A DNA stretch of 64,000 bases from Actinomycetes bacterium (GTDB lineage Bacteria > Actinomycetota > Acidimicrobiia > Acidimicrobiales > Acidimicrobiaceae). Within the stretch, counting starts at the first letter, position 1. Every line of letters begins with the position of its first letter. Location: positions 319,679 through 383,678 of the forward strand of contig JAKCDL010000001.1 in assembly GCA_021841935.1 (NCBI GenBank), written 5' to 3'. The position numbers and the translations under genes were made by a program. Below the pieces are notes generated by a model. It had not been told where the DNA came from. It did not search any database and saw nothing but the letters and a program-made list of their open reading frames with translations. Below are positions 16,426 through 26,043 of the stretch, piece after piece.

Positions 16426-17451
16426 TTATTGACCTACGATTCCCATATCAATCAGCGCTTCAGCGATCTGAATTGTATTTAGAGCGGCACCTTTTCGCAG
16501 GTTATCTCCTGAAATGAATAGGGCAACTCCATTTTCAACGCTCTCATCTCTACGAATTCGTCCAACTATCGAAGGATCAATCCCAGCTGCCTTGAGTGGC
16601 GTCGGGATGTTATCGATGATCACCGACGGAGCTTCAGCAATTACTTGACGGAGCTTTTCGATCTCAAACTCTCTCTCGAGTTCGAGATTCAGAGCTACAG
16701 AGTGGCCCGTGAATACAGGAACCCTAACACAGGTGGTCGACACCTTCAACGCTGGCAATTCAAGAATCTTGCGACTTTCGTCTCGGAACTTATGCTCTTC
16801 GTTGGTTTCATCGTCAACCAAGGATCCTGCGAGGGGAATCACATTTCCCGCTATCGGCTCGAGAAAGGCCTTTGGATCGCCCAAGTCAACGCTAGATCCG
16901 TCGAAGGTTAGCTTTGAGATGTCACTTCCTGCCCGTTGAATCTGACCTGCCAACTCCTCAACGCCAGCTACTCCGGCGCCAGATACAGCTTGATAGGTGG
17001 AGGCGACCACTCGCTTTAGGCCAAAGGCCATCGCTATCGCCTTCATCGGAGACATGCAAACCATCGTGGTGCAATTTGGATTTGCCACAATTCCGAGGGG
17101 GATATTGGAGAGTGCGTGGCTGTTTACCTCCGGCACTACGAGGGGGACCTGATCATTCATGCGCCACGCCGAAGAATTATCGATAACTATGGCTCCAGCG
17201 GCTGCAACCTTTGGAGCTAGAACTTTAGAAGCGGAGGCACCATTAGAAAATAGCGCAATGTCAATGCCCGAAAAGTTCGCAGTCTCCGAATCCTCGACTA
17301 CTACATTCTGCCCCATAAAACTAAGTGACTTACCGGCCGAACGAGCGGTCGCAAAGAAGCGCACACTGTCGATGGGAAATGATCTCTGCTCGAGTATCGC
17401 CCTCATCACAACACCGACTTGTCCCGTGGCACCAAAGATTCCAAGGTTCAC
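16426..17451 (-). CDS. asd: aspartate-semialdehyde dehydrogenase
   Basis: Reduces aspartyl phosphate to aspartate semialdehyde for lysine, threonine, methionine and diaminopimelate synthesis. NADP site LGIFGATGQVG at the N-terminus, catalytic Cys in VANPNCTTM, substrate-binding QAVSGAGVAG, and catalytic His in VPVFTGHSVALNLE. GTG 17451 is preferred to the in-frame TTG 17469 because GGAGG lies just upstream. Downstream of lysC by 30 nt on the same strand, giving a lysC-asd operon as in corynebacteria and mycobacteria. Confidence 0.93.
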   Translation of the reverse strand: MNLGIFGATGQVGVVMRAILEQRSFPIDSVRFFATARSAGKSLSFMGQNVVVEDSETANFSGIDIALFSNGASASKVLAPKVAAAGAIVIDNSSAWRMNDQVPLVVPEVNSHALSNIPLGIVANPNCTTMVCMSPMKAIAMAFGLKRVVASTYQAVSGAGVAGVEELAGQIQRAGSDISKLTFDGSSVDLGDPKAFLEPIAGNVIPLAGSLVDDETNEEHKFRDESRKILELPALKVSTTCVRVPVFTGHSVALNLELEREFEIEKLRQVIAEAPSVIIDNIPTPLKAAGIDPSIVGRIRRDESVENGVALFISGDNLRKGAALNTIQIAEALIDMGIVGQ

Positions 17452-17481
17452 GACTGGACCTCCATCCAAAAGTAAAATTAT

Positions 17482-17952
17482 CTACAACTCAAAGGCTTCG
17501 TGCAAAAGTCGAACAGCTTCCTCAACTTCTTCTTGGCGGACCACACATGAGATTCGAATCGCAGAAGTTGAGATCATCTCTATGTTGATTCCACCCTTTG
17601 CCATGGTCTCGAACATGGTCGCCGTTATTCCAGGATGACTCTTCATCCCTGCTCCAATCAGTGAAACCCTTCCGATTCCGGGATCAGCATATGCTGCACC
17701 GGCCCCTATATCTGTGGCGATATCTTGAGTTACTGCCAAGGCTGCATTTAGATCAACTTGTGGGACCGTGAAGGAGATGTCAGTAGTCCCACCGTGTGAG
17801 ACATTTTGTACGATCATGTCCACATTGACATTTCGATTTGCAATCTCACGAAAAACTCGCGCGGCAATGCCCGGTCGATCTGGAACGCCGGTGATAGTAA
17901 CCTTTGCCTCACTTGTGTCGTGGCTAATTGCAGAGACTACAGCTTGCTCCAT
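17482..17952 (-). CDS. lysC: aspartokinase beta subunit (in-frame internal product)
   Basis: ATG at 17952 (codon 247 of lysC, MEQAVVSAI) is preceded on the coding strand by AAGAGGAGGA, with 8 nt to the ATG, a better Shine-Dalgarno than most gene starts in this window. The product would be 156 residues consisting of the two ACT domains. Alpha2-beta2 aspartokinases of Bacillus and Corynebacterium are made from the same kind of nested start. Expression is inferred from the signal. Confidence 0.7.
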   Translation of the reverse strand: MEQAVVSAISHDTSEAKVTITGVPDRPGIAARVFREIANRNVNVDMIVQNVSHGGTTDISFTVPQVDLNAALAVTQDIATDIGAGAAYADPGIGRVSLIGAGMKSHPGITATMFETMAKGGINIEMISTSAIRISCVVRQEEVEEAVRLLHEAFEL

Positions 17953-18690
17953 CGTGTCATCCTCCTCTTGAACGGAAGTTCCGGGCTCCCATGTAAAACT
18001 TGATCTAACTTGTAGGGGAACAGAAAAGTTTCTAGCAAACTCCACTGACCTCAAAGCCAAAACTCGCCCTCCCGAGGCAGCAAGTTCTAGCATCTCCTCA
18101 AAAGAAATTTTGGAGATTTTGCGAGCATTAGGAACGACGCGAGGATCAGCGGTAAATACACCTGGGACGTCGGTGTAGATCTCACACAATTGTGCTTTCA
18201 ATGCAGCAGCAAGAGCGACGGCAGTAGTATCAGAACCTCCTCGACCCAAAGTTGTTACGTCTCGCTCCGTTGACACGCCCTGAAAGCCAGCAACGACGGG
18301 GACCTTACCCTCGCCAAGAGCTTCAAAGAGACGATCTGGACGAATATCGATGATCTTTGCCTTTGTGTGATCTGTGTCCGTGATTATTCCTGCTTGCGAT
18401 CCAGTGAACGATGCCGAAGCAACGCCACGATCAGCCAAAGCCATACATAGAAGTGCCATGGAGATTCGTTCACCAGCTGTAAGAAGCATATCCATCTCCC
18501 TACCAGGATGTGTGCTGGACACATCGTTTGCGAGTCGAATGAGGTTATCGGTCGTCTTTCCCATAGCTGATACGACCGCGACAACTTGGTCACCTTTTCG
18601 CACAGTTCGAGCGATATGGTCGGCGACAGCTTGAATACGATCAGCATCGCCGACCGAGGTACCACCAAACTTTTGAACAATTAAAGCCAC
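17482..18690 (-). CDS. lysC: aspartate kinase, with internal beta-subunit start
   Basis: Phosphorylates aspartate, the committed step to the aspartate family. KFGGTSVGDADRI is at the N-terminus, the kinase core continues through GRGGSDTTAVALAAAL, and two ACT domains at the C-terminus (from about residue 258) bind the feedback amino acids. Length 402 is slightly below the 421 of Corynebacterium. An internal ATG with a strong ribosome binding site produces a separate beta subunit of regulatory domains (listed apart). First gene of the lysC-asd operon. Confidence 0.94.
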   Translation of the reverse strand: MALIVQKFGGTSVGDADRIQAVADHIARTVRKGDQVVAVVSAMGKTTDNLIRLANDVSSTHPGREMDMLLTAGERISMALLCMALADRGVASASFTGSQAGIITDTDHTKAKIIDIRPDRLFEALGEGKVPVVAGFQGVSTERDVTTLGRGGSDTTAVALAAALKAQLCEIYTDVPGVFTADPRVVPNARKISKISFEEMLELAASGGRVLALRSVEFARNFSVPLQVRSSFTWEPGTSVQEEDDTMEQAVVSAISHDTSEAKVTITGVPDRPGIAARVFREIANRNVNVDMIVQNVSHGGTTDISFTVPQVDLNAALAVTQDIATDIGAGAAYADPGIGRVSLIGAGMKSHPGITATMFETMAKGGINIEMISTSAIRISCVVRQEEVEEAVRLLHEAFEL

Positions 18691-18845
18691 GTTAACAAAC
18701 TAATAGTCGCGAACACCTAAACCCTCGTGGCTAGGCGAGCAACCGAGGTGACAATTGCACTCGAGATGCTGTTACGAGTGTGCTGAAGAGGTTCAATATG
18801 CTACCAGTGACACATTAAGTCGAAAATCGACTATTTTGGATGATT

Positions 18846-19673
18846 GTGCCAAGTGCTAAAAGAGAACGAATTAGGGCTAATCAAGCCAAGAAGAAAGCTG
18901 CTGAAATGGCAGTCGCAAAGAAGAAGAATCGAGTCAAGAAGTCTATCTACGGCGGGATAGGTGCGGTACTGGTAGTCGGTGCCATCTATCTTGTCTCAAG
19001 ACCGACCACAACGAAGTCATCCGCGAGCTCTACTACTAAGACATCGCTCGCGGCAGCGGCGACTACCACCACGGCTGCCGCCACGACAACAACCGCAGCG
19101 ACAACTACTACAGCGGCTCCCCAGCCGCTCCCATGTCCGCCTGCGACTGGATCAGCGACGAGGGTAACGAAATTCCCAGCTGCTCCGCCGATGTGCATCA
19201 CTCCATCGGCGAGCTACAGCGCCACAGTGACAACAGATGTTGGCACATTTACGATCTCACTAAATGCAGCAACGGAGCCAAAGACTGTAAACAACTTTGT
19301 CTACCTTGCGCGCTACCACTACTACGATGGAATAATCTTCCACCGCGTAATACCTGGGTTCGTGGTTCAAGGCGGAGATCCAACTGGAACAGGTACCGGT
19401 GGCCCTGGATATGAGTTCGCAGACGAGCTTCCACCAGGCCAGAGCTATAAGATTGGAACCGTAGCGATGGCAAATGCCGGCCCGAATACTAACGGAAGCC
19501 AATTCTTCATAGTCGTTGGTGCACAGGGAACAACTTTGCCCTATCAGTATTCGATCTTTGGAACTGTAACCTCCGGAATGAGCGTGGTTCAAAAGATCGC
19601 TGCCGACGGTACAGCAGGTGGAACTCCAACGGTTGTTCACAAGATGATCTCGGTCACAATCACAGGTCCGTAG
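18846..19673 (+). CDS. membrane-anchored cyclophilin (peptidyl-prolyl isomerase)
   Basis: A Lys/Arg-rich N-terminus (VPSAKRERIRANQAKKK) is followed by one transmembrane helix, an Ala/Thr-rich low-complexity linker, then a cyclophilin domain with FHRVIPGFVVQGGDPTGTGTGGPGYEF and MANAGPNTNGSQFFI. The active-site Arg and Gln are present. The domain should lie outside the membrane and help fold exported proteins. GTG 18846 is preferred to ATG 18840 because GGA lies a few bases upstream. A second, unanchored cyclophilin follows on the same strand, and the two share a 38-nt identical stretch. Confidence 0.88.
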   Translation: MPSAKRERIRANQAKKKAAEMAVAKKKNRVKKSIYGGIGAVLVVGAIYLVSRPTTTKSSASSTTKTSLAAAATTTTAAATTTTAATTTTAAPQPLPCPPATGSATRVTKFPAAPPMCITPSASYSATVTTDVGTFTISLNAATEPKTVNNFVYLARYHYYDGIIFHRVIPGFVVQGGDPTGTGTGGPGYEFADELPPGQSYKIGTVAMANAGPNTNGSQFFIVVGAQGTTLPYQYSIFGTVTSGMSVVQKIAADGTAGGTPTVVHKMISVTITGP

Positions 19674-19732
19674 CAATAAGCTACCCACCAAGAAGACAAA
19701 CAATCACAAGCTCATAGTATTGAGGTAACACA

Positions 19733-20308
19733 GTGTTCGGGAAGAAGGGTAAGAATAATCCCATGGAATGTCCAAATGCAGACGGCTCAAGTCCAAAAAT
19801 ACAGAACTTTCCGGCCGAACCTCCCATGTGTATCGACCCCGAAAAGAGATACGCTGCGAAGTTTTCAACCTCAAAAGGTGATTTTGTCGTAGCGCTTGAT
19901 GCTCTAAAGGCGCCAAAGACAGTAAACAACTTTGTCTACCTGTCGAGATACCACTACTACGAGGGAGTTATCTTCCACAGGATTATCCCTGGATTTGTAG
20001 TTCAAGGTGGAGATCCAACGGGGACCGGTGCCGGTGGACCAGGATATCGATTCGAGGACGAGCTACCAAAGGCTGGCCAATACCAACTTGGTTCAATTGC
20101 AATGGCTAATGCCGGCCCGAATACTAACGGAAGCCAATTCTTCATTATTACAGGGGCAAGTGGTGTTGGCCTTCCTCCCCTTTACAGCCTCTTTGGCCAG
20201 GTTGTAACTGGCATGGATGTCGTAATGGAGATCGAAGCCGTTGGAACTTCAAGTGGCAAAACAAAAGAGACGGTAACCATAAATTCCGTCACGATCACCG
20301 AAGAGTAA
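19733..20308 (+). CDS. cyclophilin (peptidyl-prolyl isomerase), soluble paralogue
   Basis: 191 residues, starting at GTG 19733 with GAGGT 7 nt upstream. It has no signal or membrane helix, so it is cytoplasmic. Core motifs FHRIIPGFVVQGGDPTGTG and MANAGPNTNGSQFFI are intact. Both this and the upstream gene carry a matching N-terminal block (CPxxxGSxxxxxxFPAxPPMCI), which marks them as a tandem duplication where one copy gained or lost the anchor. It is closed by a strong bidirectional terminator. Confidence 0.88.
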   Translation: MFGKKGKNNPMECPNADGSSPKIQNFPAEPPMCIDPEKRYAAKFSTSKGDFVVALDALKAPKTVNNFVYLSRYHYYEGVIFHRIIPGFVVQGGDPTGTGAGGPGYRFEDELPKAGQYQLGSIAMANAGPNTNGSQFFIITGASGVGLPPLYSLFGQVVTGMDVVMEIEAVGTSSGKTKETVTINSVTITEE

Positions 20309-20324
20309 CAAAAATCAATTTCAA

Positions 20325-20370
20325 GCAAAAGAGCCCCTCGTTCTAAATGTCGAACGAGGGGCTCTTTTGC
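20325..20370. terminator. bidirectional intrinsic terminator
   Basis: Perfect 19-bp stem (20325-20343 with 20352-20370), GC-rich core AGCCCCTCG, 8-nt loop, flanked by A-run and T-run within the stem (GCAAAAGAG / CTCTTTTGC). It serves the cyclophilin gene (+) and the S51 peptidase gene (-), whose stop is at 20372. Confidence 0.95.
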
Positions 20371-20371
20371 A

Positions 20372-21061
20372 TTAAACCTCTACATGAAATTCAAGGTCTT
20401 CCAGTTCAATTCGAGCTCCATCGAAGTAAGCCTCGAACTCACCCGTACCAATCAATTCAAACTTTCCATTTGGCGTACGGTACAAAAGGTTAGCCTCATC
20501 TACACCTACAGTTGCAAATTGCGATCCCTCAAGATAGTGAGTACGCTCCCTCTTCTCACTAGACCACTGCGAATAGTGGGGGATGAAGGCGATGTTTTTT
20601 AGAAGACCAAGTCCGACTGTAAATGCACCACCTCTAGGATCGACCATAGGATCGGTAAGAACCATTCCTCCGGCACTCGACCCAACGATTGAGGCTCCAT
20701 TTTTCCAGGCGCTAATCATAGCTTCATATGCTGGAGACTGCCACAATACGGATCTCAAGTGGTGCGGCGATCCCCCGCCGATGTATATAAATTTCGAATC
20801 AACTAACTTTTTAATAAAATCTTCATTAAAAGCATCCTGTCTGCTCAAAATCATCACAGGATCGATTTTGGCTCCCAGAGATTCAAAGTGCTTCTTTGCC
20901 GTATCTATCGCCATTTCCGGGTATTCATATGCCGCAGCAGTTGGCAGAATGGAAACAGTTTCCGTCTTAGACACCTCAAGCAACATCTCGTCGAATGTAC
21001 ATTCCGGCGACCATTCGCCGCCCCCTACTAAACCAATTAATCCGCAATCTGCAACTGTCAT
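20372..21061 (-). CDS. peptidase S51-like protein (cyanophycinase/dipeptidase E fold)
   Basis: Class I glutamine-amidotransferase-like fold. GLVGGGEWS at the start, YIGGGSPHHL before the nucleophile elbow, and GSSAGGMVLTDP with the probable catalytic Ser. ATG 21061 is chosen because AAGGA lies 7 nt upstream; an in-frame TTG at 21088 has none. Members hydrolyse cyanophycin or Asp-X dipeptides. No cyanophycin synthetase is in the window, so the substrate is open. Predicted cytoplasmic. Confidence 0.8.
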   Translation of the reverse strand: MTVADCGLIGLVGGGEWSPECTFDEMLLEVSKTETVSILPTAAAYEYPEMAIDTAKKHFESLGAKIDPVMILSRQDAFNEDFIKKLVDSKFIYIGGGSPHHLRSVLWQSPAYEAMISAWKNGASIVGSSAGGMVLTDPMVDPRGGAFTVGLGLLKNIAFIPHYSQWSSEKRERTHYLEGSQFATVGVDEANLLYRTPNGKFELIGTGEFEAYFDGARIELEDLEFHVEV

Positions 21062-21139
21062 TAGCCGTCCTTCACCAAGATATTTCAAGATATCTTAGGT
21101 CGGCCCACACCAATTACGAAGATATCGCCTTCATTGACT

Positions 21140-22786
21140 TTAGCGAACTGGTAGCACCGCATTTGAGTTTTCACTTCGACCGTTATTGGTCAGCGAGGTC
21201 TCTATGCCACCTTGACTTACCCCAAAGCGCTTCAAGACCGCACCTAATTCAAAGGCTAGGTTATCGGCAAATACTTTGGCTACTCGAACGGTGTCCTGAG
21301 CAGCTGAATTTGTAAGTTGGGCATTTTTGGCAACGTTGGGGATCAAAGAATTTATCGTTTCAGCACCAGCAGTGCACAAGTCTGTCATTCTCACAATTTC
21401 ACTGGTAGTAGCAGACTGCTCTTCTACAGCCGATGCTATCGCATTCTGAGAATCATTGATTGAATTGATCACTATCTGAAATTCAGCGATAACTTCAACA
21501 GTCTGGTTCGTGCGCACCTTAATTACATCGATCTTCTCTGCTACCGCAGCCGTAGCCTTGGCTGTTTCAGATGCCAAGGTCTTGACTTCATCAGCTACCA
21601 CTGCAAAGCCTCTACCAGCTTCTCCTGCTCGCGCCGCTTCTATCGAGGCATTGAGTGCGAGGAGATTTGTCTGCTCAGCTATTGAAGAAATCAAATCAAC
21701 AACACTTCGGATCTCAACCGTGGACTTCTCTAGCTCTCCAACCGTGCCACTGGTACGGATCGCTAATTCAACAGCCATAGCCACAACTTCGGTTGCCCTA
21801 GAGGCGCTCTCAGCAATTTCGCTAATAGACGTTCGCATATCACCCGTGGAGCGGGCAACTTGAACAATCGAGTCCCTCACCGATGATGCTTCATGAGAAA
21901 CTTGCTCGACTTGCGCAGATGTATCAGAGGCACTTAGCGTTATGGCAACTGCAGAACTTCCGATCTCAGTCGAAGTAGAAGCAATCGAAGTAAGAGTCTC
22001 AATAAAACTTTGAACCGTATGGACAAACGCGTTGAAGTGGCGAGCTAGCTCTCCAAATTCATCATTTCTACTTTCATCCATATCGCCATCGATACCCTTG
22101 CCCTCGTCGACGGCTATCAAGCCATCAATCACACCTCGAATAGGGCGTATTACAAACCGCATAAAGACTATTAACATTGCGCCAAGCGCGCAGATACTTA
22201 TGAACGAGACCAAAATAGCGGTCAAAATATTTGTCATAGCCGCGCTTCCTATGGACGAGAGACGAGCGCGAGACATTGTGCTTTGAATCGACGCTGCTAA
22301 CGGTAGAGCTACCGTGAGATCGTTGGATTGGTTCGAATTTCCATTTATCTGAAGATAAGTAGCCCTTGAGCTATTTCCACTAGTAGCTTCCGTAAATACT
22401 TTGACGGTGTTTGCGTTATAACCAGCCAGATCATTTGAAATGCGATTTACCAGGAGCGCAAGGGAAGTGCCTGCGGATAACTGATCTAGCTTGGTCAGCG
22501 AAGATTGAATTACCTTATAATCAGCTATTGCCGCATCTTTGAAGGAAGTTTCATTTACCTTATCGTGTATAGACAAGTAGTAGATAAAGTTATTCAAATC
22601 ATCGTCCATCTTCCAGTAGTAGCCATTGACTTGTGTCAATTGACTTGCAATCGGTGCTTCAATAGAGCGATAGTGATCAGCACTAGTCGATGCTGAAAGT
22701 GCCGTTATAATCAGGGCAATAGCACCTAGTACTTCCAAAAAACCAACTAGAGCCGTACCCATTACGAATCGTTTTACTAATGACAA
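21140..22786 (-). CDS. methyl-accepting chemotaxis protein
   Basis: TTG 22786 is preceded by GGAGGT. Transmembrane helix 1 (about 5-30), an extracytoplasmic helical sensor of roughly 150 residues, transmembrane helix 2 (about 185-210), HAMP, then a long coiled-coil signalling domain. The hairpin tip [31 protein letters not shown] is canonical. Glu/Gln-rich adaptation sites are suggested ([23 protein letters not shown]). No C-terminal CheR-docking pentapeptide is evident. No other che genes are in the window. The ligand is unknown. Confidence 0.93.
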   Translation of the reverse strand: MSLVKRFVMGTALVGFLEVLGAIALIITALSASTSADHYRSIEAPIASQLTQVNGYYWKMDDDLNNFIYYLSIHDKVNETSFKDAAIADYKVIQSSLTKLDQLSAGTSLALLVNRISNDLAGYNANTVKVFTEATSGNSSRATYLQINGNSNQSNDLTVALPLAASIQSTMSRARLSSIGSAAMTNILTAILVSFISICALGAMLIVFMRFVIRPIRGVIDGLIAVDEGKGIDGDMDESRNDEFGELARHFNAFVHTVQSFIETLTSIASTSTEIGSSAVAITLSASDTSAQVEQVSHEASSVRDSIVQVARSTGDMRTSISEIAESASRATEVVAMAVELAIRTSGTVGELEKSTVEIRSVVDLISSIAEQTNLLALNASIEAARAGEAGRGFAVVADEVKTLASETAKATAAVAEKIDVIKVRTNQTVEVIAEFQIVINSINDSQNAIASAVEEQSATTSEIVRMTDLCTAGAETINSLIPNVAKNAQLTNSAAQDTVRVAKVFADNLAFELGAVLKRFGVSQGGIETSLTNNGRSENSNAVLPVR

Positions 22787-22803
22787 GTGAACCTCCACTT
22801 GAT

Positions 22804-22822
22804 CATAATTATTAGCATTATG
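22804..22822. promoter_or_regulatory. 19-bp inverted repeat upstream of the chemoreceptor
   Basis: CATAAT (22804-22809), 7-nt spacer, ATTATG (22817-22822); the outer bases TG...CA also match. It lies about 18 nt before the chemoreceptor start, in promoter range, and could be an operator. No regulator can be named. Confidence 0.35.
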
Positions 22823-23018
22823 CGCAATTTATCGTCCAATATACGACGTCATTGAATGATATTCATAACTTTAAAGACGATTTAAATTTGTGGATATTAA
22901 TATTCGGGAAGTAATTTTCGCCATAGCGCGGTGTGAAATATGCCACAATTGATCAAATTTTACCTAACACATATGGCTAACATTGATAACACAGCGTCAG
23001 TAACGCTAAATTGTGTGG

Positions 23019-23867
23019 ATGGAAATTCGCAAGGTGGGGGTCCTCGGATCCGGAATAATGGGCTCAGGCATAGCTGAGGTAGCGGCCGAAGCTGGCTACG
23101 AAGTGGTTCTTCGATCAAGGAAACAAGAGACAGCTGATCACATGCGGCTAAGCATTGAACGATCTCTCCTTCGTAAAATCGAAAAGGGTCGGATCAGCGA
23201 AGATGTCGCCCGTGAAATCTTGGGACGCATCAAAACCACTGCAGATATAGATGCACTCGGGGGATGCAACCTCGTAATTGAATCCGTCGTTGAGGATCTC
23301 GAGATTAAGAAGAACCTTTTTAGCGAGCTTTCGATAGTGGTGGACTCCTCTGCAATTATCGCAACTAATACATCGACTCTTCCGGTAGTTGAATTGGCTG
23401 CAGTCACCAAACATCCTGAGCGAGTCTGTGGAATACACTTTTTCAATCCAGCTACAGTGATGAAGTTGGTCGAAATAGTTACACCCATCACGGCGTCAGA
23501 CGAGACAATCATCAGCGCAGTCAACTTTGCCAAATCTCTCAACAAAGATGTCGTCAAAGTTAAAGACCAAGCCGGTTTTATCGTGAACGCCCTACTATTT
23601 CCCTACCTTAACAACGCCATAAGAATGGCAGATAGTGCCATGGCCTCGATAGAAGAGATCGACGTTGCCATGAAGGGCGGATGTGGATTCCCCATGGGTC
23701 CTTTCGCGCTCCTAGACCTTGTAGGACTTGACACCTCACTGGCAATTCTCGACGCGCTTTACGAGGAGTTTCGCGACGCCAACTTTGCCCCAGCACCACT
23801 TCTCAAGCGGATGGTTGCGGCAGGATTTTTAGGGAGAAAGACCAAAAAGGGATTTTATACCTATTGA
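23019..23867 (+). CDS. hbd: 3-hydroxybutyryl-CoA dehydrogenase
   Basis: Interconverts acetoacetyl-CoA and 3-hydroxybutyryl-CoA. Rossmann motif VLGSGIMGSGIAEVAA, catalytic His in GIHFFNPATVMKLVE, and C-terminal domain motif GGCGFPMGPFALLDLVGLD. Length 282 is standard. TTGATA (22983-22988), 17 nt, CTAAAT (23006-23011) predicts transcription starting at or next to ATG 23019, and no ribosome binding site is present, so it is probably leaderless. The B12 mutase follows 12 nt downstream; together they fit acetyl-CoA assimilation with the genes at 44-47 kb. Confidence 0.92.
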   Translation: MEIRKVGVLGSGIMGSGIAEVAAEAGYEVVLRSRKQETADHMRLSIERSLLRKIEKGRISEDVAREILGRIKTTADIDALGGCNLVIESVVEDLEIKKNLFSELSIVVDSSAIIATNTSTLPVVELAAVTKHPERVCGIHFFNPATVMKLVEIVTPITASDETIISAVNFAKSLNKDVVKVKDQAGFIVNALLFPYLNNAIRMADSAMASIEEIDVAMKGGCGFPMGPFALLDLVGLDTSLAILDALYEEFRDANFAPAPLLKRMVAAGFLGRKTKKGFYTY

Positions 23868-23879
23868 TTTGGTTGGAAT

Positions 23880-25901
23880 GTGTCAAGCTATCGGAGAAGC
23901 AATCCAGCGCGGGAAAGGTTGCAAAAAGTGGAAGATCCAAAACTGAAAGAGAAGGATAAACCGTGGGTATTTCGTACCTACAGTGGCCACTCAACGGCTA
24001 AGAAATCAAATGAACTCTATCGAACCAACCTTGCCAAAGGCCAAACAGGCCTCTCAATAGCTTTTGATCTACCTACTCAGATCGGCTACGATCCAGACGA
24101 TCCATCGGCAAGCGGAGAGGTCGGGAAGGTCGGAGTTCCAGTAAGTCACATTGGCGATATGGAGACTCTACTTGAAGCCATTCCGCTGGCGAATATGAAT
24201 ACCTCAATGACGATCAATGCCACTGCCGCTTACCTCCTTGCCATGTACATAGCCGTCGCACGGAAAAATGGGGTCGACCAAAGGCTTCTTTCAGGAACGA
24301 CTCAAAATGATATAGTAAAAGAGTATCTTTCAAGGGGAACATTCATATTTCCACCTGAACATTCGAGGCGTCTGATCGTCGATATGATCGCCTATACAGT
24401 CGCAGAGGCGCCCAAATGGAACCCAATAAATATCTGCAGCTACCACCTACAAGAGGCTGGGGCTACAGTTGTCCAAGAGGTTGCATATTCACTAGCAAAT
24501 GCAATTGCGATTCTGGACGCAGTAAGAGATTCAGGGCAAGTACCAGCGAGCGAGTTTCCCCAGGTGGTCGGGAGGATATCTTTCTTTGTAAACTCAGGAA
24601 TCCGCTTCATCGAAGAGATCGCAAAGATGCGCGCCTTCACCAAAATGTGGGACCAGATTACAAAAGAGCGATACGGCGTCAATGATTCGAAACTTCGCCG
24701 CTTCCGTTACGGTGTTCAAGTCAACTCTTTAGGATTGACGGAACAACAGCCCGAAAACAACGTAACTCGAATAGTGTTAGAGGCCTTAGGGGTGACTCTT
24801 TCCCGCGATGCTAGAGCGCGCGCCCTCCAATTACCAGCATGGAATGAGGCTTTGGGACTACCGAGGCCGTGGGACCAACAATGGTCTCTTCGAATTCAAC
24901 AGATTCTCGCATATGAGACCGATATCTTAGAGTACCCAGATATTTTCGAGGGCTCAAAGGTCGTAGAAGGAATGACCGAGAGTATCGTTGAGGCGGCAAA
25001 TAAAGAGCTAGAAGAGATACTCGAGCTCGGAGGCGCTTTTGTGGCGATAGAAGAGCTCAAGAGTCGACTCGTACAGTCCCAAGCCGATCGAACCCGCCGT
25101 ATAGAGGATAAGAGCCAAGTTGTTGTTGGCGTAAATCGATTCACCGAGACCGAAGTTTCACCGCTTACTGCCGGAAACGAGGCGGCTCACTTGGTAGTTG
25201 ATCCTCAAGTTGAACTTGAAACTATCGAAAAAATCAACATTTGGCGCAAGGATCGAGATAACGCAAGGGTAGCAAGCGCATTGGAAGATCTCAGAGACGC
25301 CGCCAAAACTAACAGAAACATTATGGAACCTTCCATTGAACTCGCTCTTGCGGGTGGTACTGTCGGGGAGTGGGCAGGTGTCCTAAGAGAGGTATTCGGC
25401 GAGTATCGGGCCCCTACAGGAATATTGAAGGTAAAGGCAAGCGTGAACGAACGCTCCGCGCAAACTCGAGAGGCAGCGCGAGAGCTAGCTGGAGGACCAC
25501 CACGACTATTGGTTGCAAAACCAGGCCTCGACGGCCACTCTAATGGAGCCGAGCAAATTGCGGTTGCCGCACGCGACGCCGGATTCGAAGTAATTTACCA
25601 AGGGATTCGACTGAGTCCTAAAGAGATTGCGGCGGCGGCGATAGACGAGGACGTCGATTGTGTTGGTATATCTATCCTTTCGGGTTCACACTTAGAATTA
25701 GTACCAGAGGTGATCAGCGAGCTGCGGTCAGCTGGAAGTGACTCTCTCGTAGTTGTAGGGGGAATTATCCCAGAGATAGACCATGAACATCTTCTCAGTG
25801 CTGGAGTCTCAGCTATCTACACCCCCAAAGACTATGAGCTAAGTGAAATAATTTCATCGATCTTCCACCTAATCGAAAATGCCCGGCTTGGCGCAAAATA
25901 G
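23880..25901 (+). CDS. meaA: B12-dependent acyl-CoA mutase, ethylmalonyl-CoA mutase (MeaA) type
   Basis: 673 residues: TIM-barrel acyl-CoA mutase domain (about 20-520) then a cobalamin-binding domain with the Asp-x-His-x-x-Gly motif in KPGLDGHSNG and a later GISILSGSH. Motifs RTYSGHSTAKKSNELYR, FDLPTQIGYDPDDP and TTQNDIVKEYLSRGT match the MeaA/Ecm clade rather than two-subunit methylmalonyl-CoA mutase. Ecm converts ethylmalonyl-CoA to methylsuccinyl-CoA in the ethylmalonyl-CoA pathway. Crotonyl-CoA carboxylase/reductase and the epimerase, the two preceding enzymes, are encoded at 44-46 kb, which supports this reading. GTG 23880 with GGA close upstream is the start. Methylmalonyl-CoA mutase activity is the main alternative. 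Confidence 0.85.
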   Translation: MSSYRRSNPARERLQKVEDPKLKEKDKPWVFRTYSGHSTAKKSNELYRTNLAKGQTGLSIAFDLPTQIGYDPDDPSASGEVGKVGVPVSHIGDMETLLEAIPLANMNTSMTINATAAYLLAMYIAVARKNGVDQRLLSGTTQNDIVKEYLSRGTFIFPPEHSRRLIVDMIAYTVAEAPKWNPINICSYHLQEAGATVVQEVAYSLANAIAILDAVRDSGQVPASEFPQVVGRISFFVNSGIRFIEEIAKMRAFTKMWDQITKERYGVNDSKLRRFRYGVQVNSLGLTEQQPENNVTRIVLEALGVTLSRDARARALQLPAWNEALGLPRPWDQQWSLRIQQILAYETDILEYPDIFEGSKVVEGMTESIVEAANKELEEILELGGAFVAIEELKSRLVQSQADRTRRIEDKSQVVVGVNRFTETEVSPLTAGNEAAHLVVDPQVELETIEKINIWRKDRDNARVASALEDLRDAAKTNRNIMEPSIELALAGGTVGEWAGVLREVFGEYRAPTGILKVKASVNERSAQTREAARELAGGPPRLLVAKPGLDGHSNGAEQIAVAARDAGFEVIYQGIRLSPKEIAAAAIDEDVDCVGISILSGSHLELVPEVISELRSAGSDSLVVVGGIIPEIDHEHLLSAGVSAIYTPKDYELSEIISSIFHLIENARLGAK

Positions 25902-26043
25902 TCTAATTAACCAGCTTTTCCTTGATATTTCAAGATGTTGCTGAGCAGTGTCGATGGACCAAAGGAATAGTGAATCCCACGTTGTTTTTGAAATAAACGG
26001 TAAAAAACCTAAAAAACGGGGTAATTTTGCCGATAATTAAAGA

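Noticed and set aside
18979-19201. Antisense and shifted frames through the Thr/Ala-rich linker of the cyclophilin
   Set aside because: Low-complexity codons (ACN/GCN) keep all frames open; they are shadows.
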